From Devosia ginsengisoli (GTDB lineage: Bacteria; Pseudomonadota; Alphaproteobacteria; Rhizobiales; Devosiaceae), in NCBI RefSeq assembly GCF_007859655.1, contig NZ_CP042304.1:4404501-4468500 (forward strand): a DNA stretch of 64,000 nt. The letters are read 5' to 3'. A program made the position numbers and the translations under genes. Each line of letters begins with the position of its first letter. Position 1 is the stretch's first letter. The notes beneath the pieces are model-generated. The model searched no databases. It was not told the origin of the DNA and saw nothing but the letters and a program-made list of their open reading frames with translations. Positions 43,571-51,382 of the stretch are shown here, in pieces.

Positions 43571-43945
43571 CTACTCGGACGGGATGCGGCCGAGGCCGAT
43601 TTCGTTGCCGTCGGGGTCGTAATACATGACCTTGCGCACGCCTTCGGCCGGGATTTCCTCCTGGCCGAAGCTGAGGCCGCGCTCGGAAATCTGCTCAATG
43701 ACAGCTTCGAGGTCGCTGCTCATGATGGTCTGGATCGCGCCGCCGGCCCGCTCCACATCCACGATGATGTAGATCCAGCGATGCTCGGCAATGGCCCAGA
43801 CCGCCTCGGTCTCATTGGGAAAGAAGCTGGGCTTGGCGCCGAACAGGCGCTGATACCAGTCAAGGGACGTCTGGAAGTTGCTGACGGGAATGCCCGAAAA
43901 CATCTCCGTTCCCGTACCGCCAAGGATGAATTGATCGTCCGCCAT
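43571..43945 (-). CDS. VOC-superfamily (glyoxalase/bleomycin-resistance fold) protein
   Basis: A 124-residue protein of a single VOC module: MFSGIPVSNFQTSLDWYQRLFGAKPSFFPNETEAVW in the first half and GGAIQTIMSS, then VRKVMYYDPDGNEIGLGRIP at the end. YYDPDGNEIGL carries the usual C-terminal Glu ligand. The fold is used by many dioxygenases, isomerases and binding proteins. No substrate can be assigned. Confidence 0.8.
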   Translation of the reverse strand: MADDQFILGGTGTEMFSGIPVSNFQTSLDWYQRLFGAKPSFFPNETEAVWAIAEHRWIYIIVDVERAGGAIQTIMSSDLEAVIEQISERGLSFGQEEIPAEGVRKVMYYDPDGNEIGLGRIPSE

Positions 43946-44003
43946 GGGTCACACTCCGTCTGCTGTGATCAGAATGACGGATGAACCCGGCCTGTTCCGA
44001 CAG

Positions 44004-44070
44004 TAGCCCTTATGGTGACCATAGCTCCACTCACGCGACCTCGTGGTTCGACAAGCTCACCATGAGGTCT
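44004..44070. repeat. Dispersed palindromic repeat (CTCGTGGTTCGACAAGCTC family)
   Basis: A degenerate left arm (AGCCCTTATGGTGA, 44004-44017) and a good right arm (CTCGTGGTTCGACAAGCTC, within 44040-44070). It lies just beyond the hemA stop and might serve as a transcript end for this minus-strand gene. Confidence 0.75.
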
Positions 44071-44082
44071 CTGAGGTGTTGG

Positions 44083-45363
44083 CTAGCCGCCGATGGTCGG
44101 CAGGGTCAGGTCGCCGGAGGTCAGCTTGCTGGCCGTGATCTTGGCATCGGCCGGCTCGCGCGGCAGCTCGAGGCTGGTCCAGACGCTAACCAAAGCATGG
44201 CGCAGGGCGAAGATCATCTCGTCGGTATGGAGCGGCGTCGGCGTGATGCGCAGGCGCTCGGTACCCTTGGGGACGGTCGGGTAGTTGATGGGCTGGATAT
44301 AGATATTGTGCTTGTCGAGCAGCATGTCGCTGGCCGCCTTGACGGCGCGGGCATCGCCCACGATCAGCGGCACGATATGGGTCTCGGTCTCCATGACCGG
44401 CAGGCCGGCATCGGCCAGGATCGCCTTGGTGAGACGGGCCTGGCGCTGGTGCATCATGCGCTCGTGGCTCGAGCCCTTGAGATGCTCGATCGAGGCGCGG
44501 GCTGCCGCGCAGAGGGCCGGGGGCAGGGAGGTGGTGAAGATGAATTCGGGCGCATAGGAGCGCACGGCATCGACAATGGCCCGGTTGGCGGTGATGTAGC
44601 CGCCCATCGTGCCGAAGCCCTTGGCCAGGGTCCCCTCGATGATGTCGATCCGGTCCATCAGGCCTTCGCGCTCGGCAATACCGCCGCCGCGCTCGCCATA
44701 CATGCCCACGGCATGGACTTCGTCGATATAGGTCAGCGCGCCGAATTCCTCGGCCAGGTCGCAGATTTCCTTGATGGGGGCGACGTCGCCATCCATGGAA
44801 TAGACCGATTCAAAGCAGATCAGCTTGGGGCGCTTGCGGTCGGTCGCGGCGAGCAGGTCGCGCAGATGGGCCACGTCATTGTGGCGGAAGATGACCTTCT
44901 GCATGCCCGACTGGCGCACGCCCTGGATCATCGAAGCGTGGTTGAGCTGGTCGGAGAAGATGATGCCATCGGGCAGCAGGCGGCCAATGGTGGAAATGGC
45001 CGCTTCGTTGGAAACGAAGCCCGAGGTGAAGACCAGGGCCGCTTCCTTGCGGTGCAGGTCGGCAAGCGAACGCTCGAGCTCGACCAGCGGGCGATTGGTG
45101 CCCGAAATATTGCGGGTGCCGCCCGAGCCGACACCCAGCTTGCTGGCGGTGTCCTGCATGGCACCGATCACCTTGGCGTGTTGGCCCATGCCGAGATAAT
45201 CGTTGGAGCACCAGATGGTGATGTCGCGCATATTGTCGGCATCGTCGCGATAGATGGCGCGGGGAAACTGGCCCGCCACCCGCTCGAGATCGGCAAAGAC
45301 GCGATAGCGCTTTTCTGCCCGCAGCGTATCCACTGCATCTTCGAATATGCCGCGATAGTCCAT
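44083..45363 (-). CDS. hemA: 5-aminolevulinate synthase
   Basis: Condenses glycine and succinyl-CoA to 5-aminolevulinate, the C4 (Shemin) entry to haem typical of alphaproteobacteria. The 426-residue PLP enzyme has [54 protein letters not shown] and the Schiff-base Lys248 in [17 protein letters not shown] at 45363 follows AGGAC. An FNR/FixK-type box 80 bases upstream suggests oxygen control. It stands alone and diverges from the WS/DGAT-like gene. Confidence 0.96.
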   Translation of the reverse strand: MDYRGIFEDAVDTLRAEKRYRVFADLERVAGQFPRAIYRDDADNMRDITIWCSNDYLGMGQHAKVIGAMQDTASKLGVGSGGTRNISGTNRPLVELERSLADLHRKEAALVFTSGFVSNEAAISTIGRLLPDGIIFSDQLNHASMIQGVRQSGMQKVIFRHNDVAHLRDLLAATDRKRPKLICFESVYSMDGDVAPIKEICDLAEEFGALTYIDEVHAVGMYGERGGGIAEREGLMDRIDIIEGTLAKGFGTMGGYITANRAIVDAVRSYAPEFIFTTSLPPALCAAARASIEHLKGSSHERMMHQRQARLTKAILADAGLPVMETETHIVPLIVGDARAVKAASDMLLDKHNIYIQPINYPTVPKGTERLRITPTPLHTDEMIFALRHALVSVWTSLELPREPADAKITASKLTSGDLTLPTIGG

Positions 45364-45442
45364 CGAAACGTCCTTTTGTCCTGCCGTCGGCGGGTAAGGT
45401 CGCGCCGGCGAACAAGTCATAACTAGGTTGGAGCCATCTGCA

Positions 45443-45456
45443 TTGACATAGGTCAA
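45443..45456. promoter_or_regulatory. FNR/FixK-type anaerobox upstream of hemA
   Basis: TTGACATAGGTCAA is a perfect TTGA-N6-TCAA dyad and extends to TTGAC-N4-GTCAA. It is 80 bases upstream of the hemA start codon, a place suited to activation. FNR/FixK control of hemA is known in other alphaproteobacteria. It could also act on the divergent gene at 45700. Confidence 0.65.
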
Positions 45457-45699
45457 TTCGACGCGCGCCACGCCCCCGCCAACCCCTTCCGGCACAAGGG
45501 TCGGGGCGGCGAACATGAGAGTCATTCTAAAGTGTGAAGGGCCTTCTGCCAATGCGGCAATCGCGCCGGATGGCGCTCAATATCGCTGGCGCGGTTGCTT
45601 TCATTCATAAATCGAGACTGTCGCGCGACTGTTGAAGCAAGTTCACTCTCAGATTACCATCGTGGAAAGCCCGCATGGGCTCGCGAGGGGGTGAGTTCA

Positions 45700-47013
45700 G
45701 TGAAGAGTTTTTCGTCTTCCAGTTTCGCCGGGCAACATGCCGAAGTGCTCGACCTGGCGCAGGCGGCGGTGCGCCGCAATCCGCAGGCTCTGTTCACCGA
45801 TTTCCAGTGGTTTCTCTACCAGGGCCAGGACACCGTCTTCTTCACCGCCTTTTCCACCAACAGCTTCGATCAGGATGGCCTGGGAAACCTGGTGGCCGAA
45901 ATGGTGGCGCTGGCGCCGCAGCTGACGCATGGCTTCGAGGGCGCACGGCCGGGGCACCCATTCCCCAAGCATATGCTCGACGCCATTACTTCGGTGGAGC
46001 TGGTCGATGAACTCGACGGCTATCCCGATAAATGGCTCGGCAAGTCGACCGATATTTTCGATGCGCCCGACCTGCCGCTGTTCCGCGTCATGGCGGCAGT
46101 GCGGCGCGGTGGCCCGGATGCGGCGGGGCGGACCTCGGTCATCCAGGTGCGGTCGAGCCATGCCCTGCTGGAAGGCTCCGATTCGGCGCTGCTGACGCGA
46201 TCGCAATCGGCGAGCCACGGCACCATGTCGGACCAGTCCAACAAGGTGGGCTGGCGCTCGCGGCTCAAGGGCGTGTTGCGCGGTGGCTTTACCGCCGTGC
46301 TCTATATGGCCATCGCCAATATCATGGCCCCGGCGGAAAAGCCCTGGGGCTTCCGCACGCTGGCGCTCAGGCGCCACCGGCTGCGCCTGCTCGCCAACAA
46401 GCTCGGCGTGCGTCAGCGCTCGCTGCTGTTCGCGCTGGTGACCCACGCCCTCAATGGAGAGGGCGAGGACAAGACGATGAGCAAGAAGGTGATCGGCGCC
46501 GCCTATACGATGCTCGACACCAGGCGGAACGATGCCGACGACGACTTCTTCCGCGTGCGGGCACTGGAGGCCAAATTCGCCGTGCTGGAGGATTTCGTCG
46601 ACTATGTGCGGGCGGTGGACGACACGGTGGCGGCCATCGAGCAGAAGGATATCACCAAGTTCCAGGTGATGATGCTGGCCATGTTCGGCGCGCTGCGCGC
46701 CATCAACCGCGTGCTGCCTTTCCTGCCCGGCAAGCGCTTCTGGCGCTTCAATGGCGGCATTCATGTCGTGCTGACTTTGGTGCCGCCGCACCGCACCTAT
46801 GGCCCCATGACCCATGGCGTGGTCGAGCCGATCTATTGCGGCGCCTGGCACCCGGCCACCAATATCGTCACCTTCTGCCCCGGCCGCGAATATGTGACGC
46901 TGAATTTTTCGATGGAGCAGCGGCACCTGGCCAATGTGGAGAAGGTGATGGCACTGCTCGAGCAGGTGGAGCGGCGGGAGGTGAGCCCGCGGAAGGTGAT
47001 GGCGGACGCATGA
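45700..47013 (+). CDS. Wax ester synthase/diacylglycerol acyltransferase-like protein
   Basis: A 437-residue protein with the layout of the WS/DGAT family: an N-terminal condensation-like half with VIQVRSSHALLEGSDSALL at the place of the HHxxxDG motif, and a C-terminal half with GGIHVVLTLVPPHRTYGPMTHGVVEPIYCGAWHPATN, matching the DUF1298-like end (quoted in part: GAWHPATNIVTFCPGRE). The motif is SHALLEG, so the first His and the Asp are lost and catalysis is doubtful. GTG at 45700 follows GAGGGG; an upstream TTG at 45595 is less likely. Confidence 0.65.
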   Translation: MKSFSSSSFAGQHAEVLDLAQAAVRRNPQALFTDFQWFLYQGQDTVFFTAFSTNSFDQDGLGNLVAEMVALAPQLTHGFEGARPGHPFPKHMLDAITSVELVDELDGYPDKWLGKSTDIFDAPDLPLFRVMAAVRRGGPDAAGRTSVIQVRSSHALLEGSDSALLTRSQSASHGTMSDQSNKVGWRSRLKGVLRGGFTAVLYMAIANIMAPAEKPWGFRTLALRRHRLRLLANKLGVRQRSLLFALVTHALNGEGEDKTMSKKVIGAAYTMLDTRRNDADDDFFRVRALEAKFAVLEDFVDYVRAVDDTVAAIEQKDITKFQVMMLAMFGALRAINRVLPFLPGKRFWRFNGGIHVVLTLVPPHRTYGPMTHGVVEPIYCGAWHPATNIVTFCPGREYVTLNFSMEQRHLANVEKVMALLEQVERREVSPRKVMADA

Positions 47014-47018
47014 GGCGG

Positions 47019-47174
47019 GCTTCCCCTCTCCCCTTGAGGGAGAGGGCGGTTTTCCGCGTTCAGCGGAAAACCGGGTGAGGGGTCCTGCGCCATCCCATGC
47101 GTCAATGCTTGCGGATAGCTCGACACCCCTCATCCGCCCTTCGGGCACCTTCTCCCTCAAGGGGAGAAGGGAAG
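47019..47174. repeat. RIME-like inverted repeat between WS/DGAT-like and SDR genes
   Basis: The outer arms GCTTCCCCTCTCCCCTTGAG (47019-47038) and, near 47151-47174, CTCAAGGGGAGAAGGGAAGC are inverse copies with mismatches. The inner part carries CGGTTTTCCGC/GCGGAAAACCG and CGCCCTTCGGGCACCTTCTC, which are typical of rhizobial intergenic mosaic elements. The remaining 145 bases before the SDR start hold no gene. Confidence 0.85.
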
Positions 47175-47318
47175 CGCCCAGACATCGAGGAACACGCCGC
47201 CCGCAAACGAAGGGCGACCAACTACATCGGAGATTGATGTACGTACCTCAATGCGCTTGCATGGCCGGTGCGAGGGCGGTATCTGAGAGGGACCGTCCTC
47301 ACCCCTCCCGGATTTCTC

Positions 47319-48089
47319 ATGAGCCAGTTCGCCACCTATCCCAGCCTTGCCGGTGTGCCGGTGATCATTTCAGGCGGTGCTTCCGGCATCGGGGAGAGCA
47401 TGGTGCGCCATTTTGCCGGGCAGGGCAGCAAGGTCGGCTTTGTCGATATCGCTGACGCGGCGGGTGAAAAGCTGGCCGCCGAACTGACCTCGGCGGGGCA
47501 GGCGGTGCGGTTTGCCCATTGCGATGTCACCGATGTGGCGGCCTATCGCGCGGCCATTGCCGGCTTTGCCGCTGTTCATGGCGATGCGCTGGTGCTGGTG
47601 AACAATGCCGCCCACGACCAGCGGCATGATTGGCGCGAGGTGACGCCGGACTATTGGGACGACCGCATGGCGGTCAATCTCAAGCACGCTTTCTTCGCCA
47701 TGCAGGCCGTGGCGCCGGGCATGATCGCGGCGGGGCGCGGTTCGATCATCAATCTGGGTTCGATCAGCTGGATGATCATGACGCCCCGCATCCCGCTCTA
47801 CGAAACCGCCAAGGCCGCCATCCATGGCCTGACGCGCTCCATGGCGCGCGAACTGGGCCAGTCCGGCATCCGCGTCAATTCGCTGGTGCCCGGCGCGGTG
47901 ATTACCCCGCGCCAGATGGAACTATGGCTCGACGAAGCCTCGCTCAAGGGAATCGCGGCCGAACAGGCGCTGGCAGGGATGGTCTATCCCGATGACGTGT
48001 CGCGCATGGCCTTGTTCCTGGCCGCCGAGGACAGCGCCATGATTTCGGCACAACAATTCCTCGTCGATGGCGGCTGGGCCAATGGGTGA
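47319..48089 (+). CDS. SDR-family oxidoreductase, sugar-dehydrogenase-like
   Basis: A 256-residue classical short-chain dehydrogenase: cofactor loop ISGGASGIGESMV (TGxxxGxG variant), CDVTD, LVNNAAHDQRHD, the catalytic Ser in NLGSISWM, Tyr and Lys in LYETAKAA, and ISAQQFLVDGGWANG at the end. The HDQRHDWREVTPDYWDD stretch resembles aldose 1-dehydrogenases of the D-xylose/L-arabinose/D-galactose group. Other substrates remain possible. No sugar genes adjoin it. Confidence 0.82.
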   Translation: MSQFATYPSLAGVPVIISGGASGIGESMVRHFAGQGSKVGFVDIADAAGEKLAAELTSAGQAVRFAHCDVTDVAAYRAAIAGFAAVHGDALVLVNNAAHDQRHDWREVTPDYWDDRMAVNLKHAFFAMQAVAPGMIAAGRGSIINLGSISWMIMTPRIPLYETAKAAIHGLTRSMARELGQSGIRVNSLVPGAVITPRQMELWLDEASLKGIAAEQALAGMVYPDDVSRMALFLAAEDSAMISAQQFLVDGGWANG

Positions 48090-48198
48090 TGGGCGCTATC
48101 CCGTTCATTCCGGGTTCAGGCTCTTTGCTTCACCACCATCCTGCCGTATTCAGTGGTCACCAACAGGCCACTGTCATGATCCTTCAGGGGGATAATCT

Positions 48199-48864
48199 AT
48201 GAAGTCGAAGATTCTGGTCGCGTTCGCCGCGACGCTGGCGCTCACCGCCTGCACCACCACCAATCCCTATACGGGCCAGTCCCAGATTTCCAACACTGCC
48301 GGCGGCGCGCTGATCGGTACGGGCGGTGGCGCCGTTGCCGGCGCGCTGGTGGGTGCTGCCGTGGGCGGTGACCCGCGCGTGGGTGCACTGATCGGCGCCG
48401 GTGTCGGCGGCCTGACCGGCGCGGCCATCGGCAATTACATGGACCAGCAGGAAGCCGAGCTGCGCGCGCAACTGCAGGGCACCGGCGTTTCGGTGACTCG
48501 TGTCGGCCAGAACATCATCCTCAACATGCCGTCCAACATCACCTTCGCCACCGACCAGTCGACGGTGAACCCGGCCTTCAATTCGACGCTGGTTTCGGTC
48601 GCGCTCGTGCTCAAGAAGTTCGACAAGTCGATCGTCGACGTCTACGGCCACACCGACAGCCAGGGCGACGACGCCTACAATCTGAGCCTCAGCCAGCGCC
48701 GCGCCGTTTCGGTCGCCACCATCCTGGCCAACCAGGGCATCGACCAGCGCCGCTTCTATATCGAAGGCAAGGGCGAAACCTCCCCGATCGCGTCGAACGC
48801 CACCGAAGCCGGCCGCGCGCAGAACCGCCGCGTGGAAATCCAGATCGCGCCGATCAACGGCTGA
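48199..48864 (+). CDS. OmpA-family lipoprotein with glycine zipper (YiaD-like)
   Basis: A 221-residue outer-membrane lipoprotein: signal peptide and lipobox LTAC with Cys18, then a glycine-zipper segment (GGALIGTGGGAVAGALVGAA, GALIGAGVGGLTGAAIGNYM), and a C-terminal OmpA peptidoglycan-binding domain with VDVYGHTDSQGDDAYNLSLSQRRAVSV and NRRVEIQI. It probably anchors the outer membrane to the cell wall. GGGGG precedes the start, and a strong terminator follows. Confidence 0.92.
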   Translation: MKSKILVAFAATLALTACTTTNPYTGQSQISNTAGGALIGTGGGAVAGALVGAAVGGDPRVGALIGAGVGGLTGAAIGNYMDQQEAELRAQLQGTGVSVTRVGQNIILNMPSNITFATDQSTVNPAFNSTLVSVALVLKKFDKSIVDVYGHTDSQGDDAYNLSLSQRRAVSVATILANQGIDQRRFYIEGKGETSPIASNATEAGRAQNRRVEIQIAPING

Positions 48865-48885
48865 TTTGTTGGAAGAATGCGGAAG

Positions 48886-48911
48886 GCGCGGCCCATTGGG
48901 CCGCGCTTTTT
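48886..48911 (+). terminator. Rho-independent terminator of the OmpA-like gene
   Basis: GCGCGGCCC at 48886-48894, an ATT loop and GGGCCGCGC, followed by TTTTT. The stem is perfect and starts 21 bases after the stop codon. Confidence 0.9.
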
Positions 48912-48918
48912 CTATTCA

Positions 48919-49011
48919 AGACCTCATGGTGAGCTTGTCGAACCACGAGGTCGAGCGAGTGGAGGCCTGTGTGCCACGCCCTCGTGGTTCGACAAGCTCA
49001 CCATGAGGTCT
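48919..49011. repeat. Perfect 32-base inverted repeat, best member of the CTCATGGTGAG/CTCGTGGTTCGA family
   Basis: 48919-48950 and 48980-49011 are exact reverse complements separated by 29 bases. Inner sequence motifs are CCTCATGGTGAGCTTGTCGA and ACCACGAGG. It is the least diverged of the four copies in this window and lies between the OmpA-like terminator and a convergent gene. Confidence 0.9.
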
Positions 49012-49033
49012 ACTGGGCTGAGGGCGCTTGGGC

Positions 49034-49366
49034 CTACTGCGCCGGAACCGCCGGTTCCTGCACCGGTACGGTCGGGTCGGTTGCCGGCGCTACCACGCTT
49101 TCCGAGGTTGGGGTGCCGGGCTGTACATCGGTCGCGGGGGCGCCCTGGAACATCTGCATCAGGAACAGGACGGCGATGACGATGGCCAGTCCGATAACGC
49201 CGTAAAGCCACCAATTGGTGGGGCCGGTGGCGCCGACCGTGGCTTCATGCTCGCCGGCGACCTTGATCGGCGAGCCATCGGGCACGTCGATGCGCGAGCC
49301 GTTTTCGTCGACCAGCACATCGACCTCGGCAACGGTCGGGGCGGGCTGCTTGGGTGCTGTGGCCAT
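49034..49366 (-). CDS. Single-pass membrane protein of unknown function
   Basis: A 110-residue protein with an N-terminal cytoplasmic part containing VDVLVDENGSRIDVPDGSPIKV, one membrane helix (WWLYGVIGLAIVIAVLFLMQMF, residues 52-73) and a Pro/Thr/Val-rich tail of low complexity. ATG at 49366 follows AGGGAGG with ideal spacing. No family is recognised. It diverges from the PRC-barrel gene. Confidence 0.65.
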   Translation of the reverse strand: MATAPKQPAPTVAEVDVLVDENGSRIDVPDGSPIKVAGEHEATVGATGPTNWWLYGVIGLAIVIAVLFLMQMFQGAPATDVQPGTPTSESVVAPATDPTVPVQEPAVPAQ

Positions 49367-49536
49367 AAAAACCTCCCTTTGTCACGGGCCGGAGGGCCCT
49401 CGGGAGACTCAATGCGTGGTGTGCGGGGGAGTTCCCGCCGCCATCCGTTGCCAATGCGCGATCACATTTTTTCAGGTCGGAACCGCTGCCGCCCCGGTGA
49501 CGTTGACCCCCCACACGCAACCAAGAGGAGTTCGAG

Positions 49537-49923
49537 ATGGCTTATGAAGACATTCGCAACCGCGACGCCAACGTCAAGGAAACGCACGACCTCATTGCTT
49601 CCGACAAGGTCGAGGGCACCAAGGTCTACGATCCCAATGGCGAACATATCGGTTCGATCGAGCGCATTCTGGTCGAAAAGCGCAGCGGCAAGGTTTCCTA
49701 TGCCGTGCTGAGCTTCGGCGGTTTCCTCGGCATGGGGCACGATCACTATCCGCTGCCCTGGTCCAAGCTCAACTATGACGAAAGCCTGGGCGGTTATCGG
49801 GTCGACGTGACCAAGGACCAGCTCGAAGGCGCGCCGAAATACGACAATGACGACGATTTCTGGACGGCCGAGAACGGGCGCCGCGTCTACGACTATTATG
49901 GTGTGACCCCGTATTGGATCTAG
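49537..49923 (+). CDS. PRC-barrel domain protein
   Basis: A 128-residue protein: ASDKVEGTKVYDPNGEHIGSIERILVEKRSGKVSYAVLSFGGFLGMGHDHYPLPWSKLNYD is the PRC-barrel pattern (short quote: VEGTKVYDPNGEHIGSIE). It continues with an acidic, aromatic tail. Small proteins of this type are often stress-related or RNA/photosystem-associated, and no specific role is established. The start follows GAGGAG, and a hairpin with a T-run comes after the stop. Confidence 0.85.
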   Translation: MAYEDIRNRDANVKETHDLIASDKVEGTKVYDPNGEHIGSIERILVEKRSGKVSYAVLSFGGFLGMGHDHYPLPWSKLNYDESLGGYRVDVTKDQLEGAPKYDNDDDFWTAENGRRVYDYYGVTPYWI

Positions 49924-49964
49924 CCGTACCGGAGCGACATTTCAGCACCAGATGATACTGCCGG

Positions 49965-49994
49965 CCGGCGCTCCACAACGGGGCGTCGGTTTTT
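49965..49994 (+). terminator. Probable terminator after the PRC-barrel gene
   Basis: CCGGCGCTCC at 49965-49974, an ACAAC loop and GGGGCGTCGG form a ten-pair stem with two G-T pairs, followed by TTTTTG. It separates the gene from the convergent MaoC gene. Confidence 0.6.
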
Positions 49995-50002
49995 GTTGCG
50001 GC

Positions 50003-50449
50003 TCAGGCCGCGCCGTCGCGGCGCTTGATGAGGGCGGTCTTGTCCATCTGGAACACCAGGACATTGTCCTGGTTGAAGACCTCGTCGCGGAAGACGACGA
50101 TGCCGCGATCGGGCTTGGATGTCTCCTTCCGGCTGACAATGGTCACCACAGTGCGGATCGTATCGCCCGGACGGACCGGGGCGAAGAAGCGCCCGCCATC
50201 GAGACCCAGCATGCCCATGATGCCGTCGCGAAACAGCGACTCCGTCATGCCGGTCGAAATCGACATGATGAGATGGCTCGGACAAATCCGCCCGCCGAAG
50301 GACGTGGTGCGCGCATAATGCTCATCGATGAACAGGGGGACGTGATACCCCACCAGGGCGCAGAACAGGGATAGATCGGACTCCGTGATGGTCCGCGCAT
50401 AGCTTTCGAAGCGAAAGTCCTCGCGAAAATCCTCGTAGAGATAACCCAT
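50003..50449 (-). CDS. MaoC-like hotdog-fold dehydratase/hydratase
   Basis: A 148-residue hotdog protein: YARTITESDLSLFCALVGYHVPLFIDEHYARTT, then GRICPSHLIMSISTGM at the hydratase-2 site and GDTIRTVVTIVSRKETSKPDRGIVVF. The usual catalytic Asp/His pair appears as DEHYARTTSFGGRICPSH. ATG at 50449 follows GGGAGAGGG. It diverges from the TetR gene that heads the catabolic cluster and probably belongs to the same regulon. A second MaoC gene lies in the cluster at 54782. Confidence 0.8.
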   Translation of the reverse strand: MGYLYEDFREDFRFESYARTITESDLSLFCALVGYHVPLFIDEHYARTTSFGGRICPSHLIMSISTGMTESLFRDGIMGMLGLDGGRFFAPVRPGDTIRTVVTIVSRKETSKPDRGIVVFRDEVFNQDNVLVFQMDKTALIKRRDGAA

Positions 50450-50655
50450 TCCCTCTCCCAATCTTCAAACCCGCCGAAGCGGTCATCCGGTTGCCGGAGC
50501 GCCTGCATTCTCCCGAATCCAGGCCACTCTATCCCTTTGTCACGGCATCATTTTTCGCAGAGTGCCTTCTGCGCGATGCCCTCGGTGTCCGCTCGGATTG
50601 TAGTGCCAAAATTCTCGGCGAAAACCGGTTGACGCCCAATATTTATGCTGTTAGC

Positions 50656-50685
50656 TGTTTTTGAACTTGAAGTCAAAGTCAAAAA
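50656..50685. promoter_or_regulatory. Dyad upstream of the TetR gene, candidate operator, next to a TTGACG box
   Basis: TGTTTTTGAACTTGAAG and the following TCAAAGTCAAAAA contain inverse TTTTTGA/TCAAAAA arms and repeated GTCAAA units. TTGACG at 50629-50634 could be the -35 box of the promoter, but the -10 box is weak. The position suits autoregulation by the TetR protein and control of the divergent MaoC gene. Confidence 0.4.
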
Positions 50686-50699
50686 CTGGAGCGGCCAGC

Positions 50700-51374
50700 T
50701 TGGCAACGGAATCGACAGAAGACGGATGGATTGGCAGGCAGGGCTCTCCCGATGAGCGCCGGCTTTCGGTGATGCGCAGCATCGGGCGGGTCTTGCGGCA
50801 GTCCAGGTTCAGCACCCTGACCATGCAGGCCATCGCCGAGCAGCTCGGCGTCACCAAGGGCAATCTCTACTATTACTTTTCCGACAAGCAGGACCTGCTG
50901 CTGCAGTTCCACGTCTTCTGCGTGGATATCAGTCTCAACATCCTGAGCGAGGAGCGGGCCCGGGCCGGCTCGTCAGCCGACAAGCTCCAGGCCGTGTTGC
51001 GCCGGCATATCCTCGTGCTGCTTGAGGAAGGCCTCGGCAGCGTCATGGTGGCCGATCTCGAAAATGCCCCGGCCGAGCGGCTGGGTGCCTATATCAGCAA
51101 GCGCGACGAATTCGAGCACGGGGTACGCGACCTCATCCAGCTCGGCGTTGAAGAGGGCAGTTTCGAATGCCCCGACCCGCGCATCGCCGGCTTTGCCATC
51201 CTGGGTTCCATCAACTGGATCCCGCGCTGGTATCACGCCGATGGCGAACTCACCCCCTCCCAGATTGCCGACGACATGGTGACGTTTTTCCTCGCGGGCC
51301 TGTGGACCCGGGGCTCCGACGTTCTCACCACGGGCGAGGCACCCTCCCTTGCCCTTCGGCAACCAAATTCGTGA
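50700..51374 (+). CDS. TetR/AcrR-family repressor of the catabolic cluster
   Basis: A 224-residue regulator with the TetR helix-turn-helix FSTLTMQAIAEQLGVTKGNLYYYFSDKQDLL (short form: TMQAIAEQLGVTKGNLYYYF) after an N-terminal extension. The C-terminal part is helical and ligand-binding, as in KstR2-like regulators with a TetR_C_33/YfiR-like look. TTG at 50700 is preferred because GGAG lies eight bases upstream. It is followed after eight bases by the monooxygenase gene. Inducers are likely to be a CoA thioester or an aromatic substrate, by inference. Confidence 0.82.
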   Translation: MATESTEDGWIGRQGSPDERRLSVMRSIGRVLRQSRFSTLTMQAIAEQLGVTKGNLYYYFSDKQDLLLQFHVFCVDISLNILSEERARAGSSADKLQAVLRRHILVLLEEGLGSVMVADLENAPAERLGAYISKRDEFEHGVRDLIQLGVEEGSFECPDPRIAGFAILGSINWIPRWYHADGELTPSQIADDMVTFFLAGLWTRGSDVLTTGEAPSLALRQPNS

Positions 51375-51382
51375 GCAGCCCA

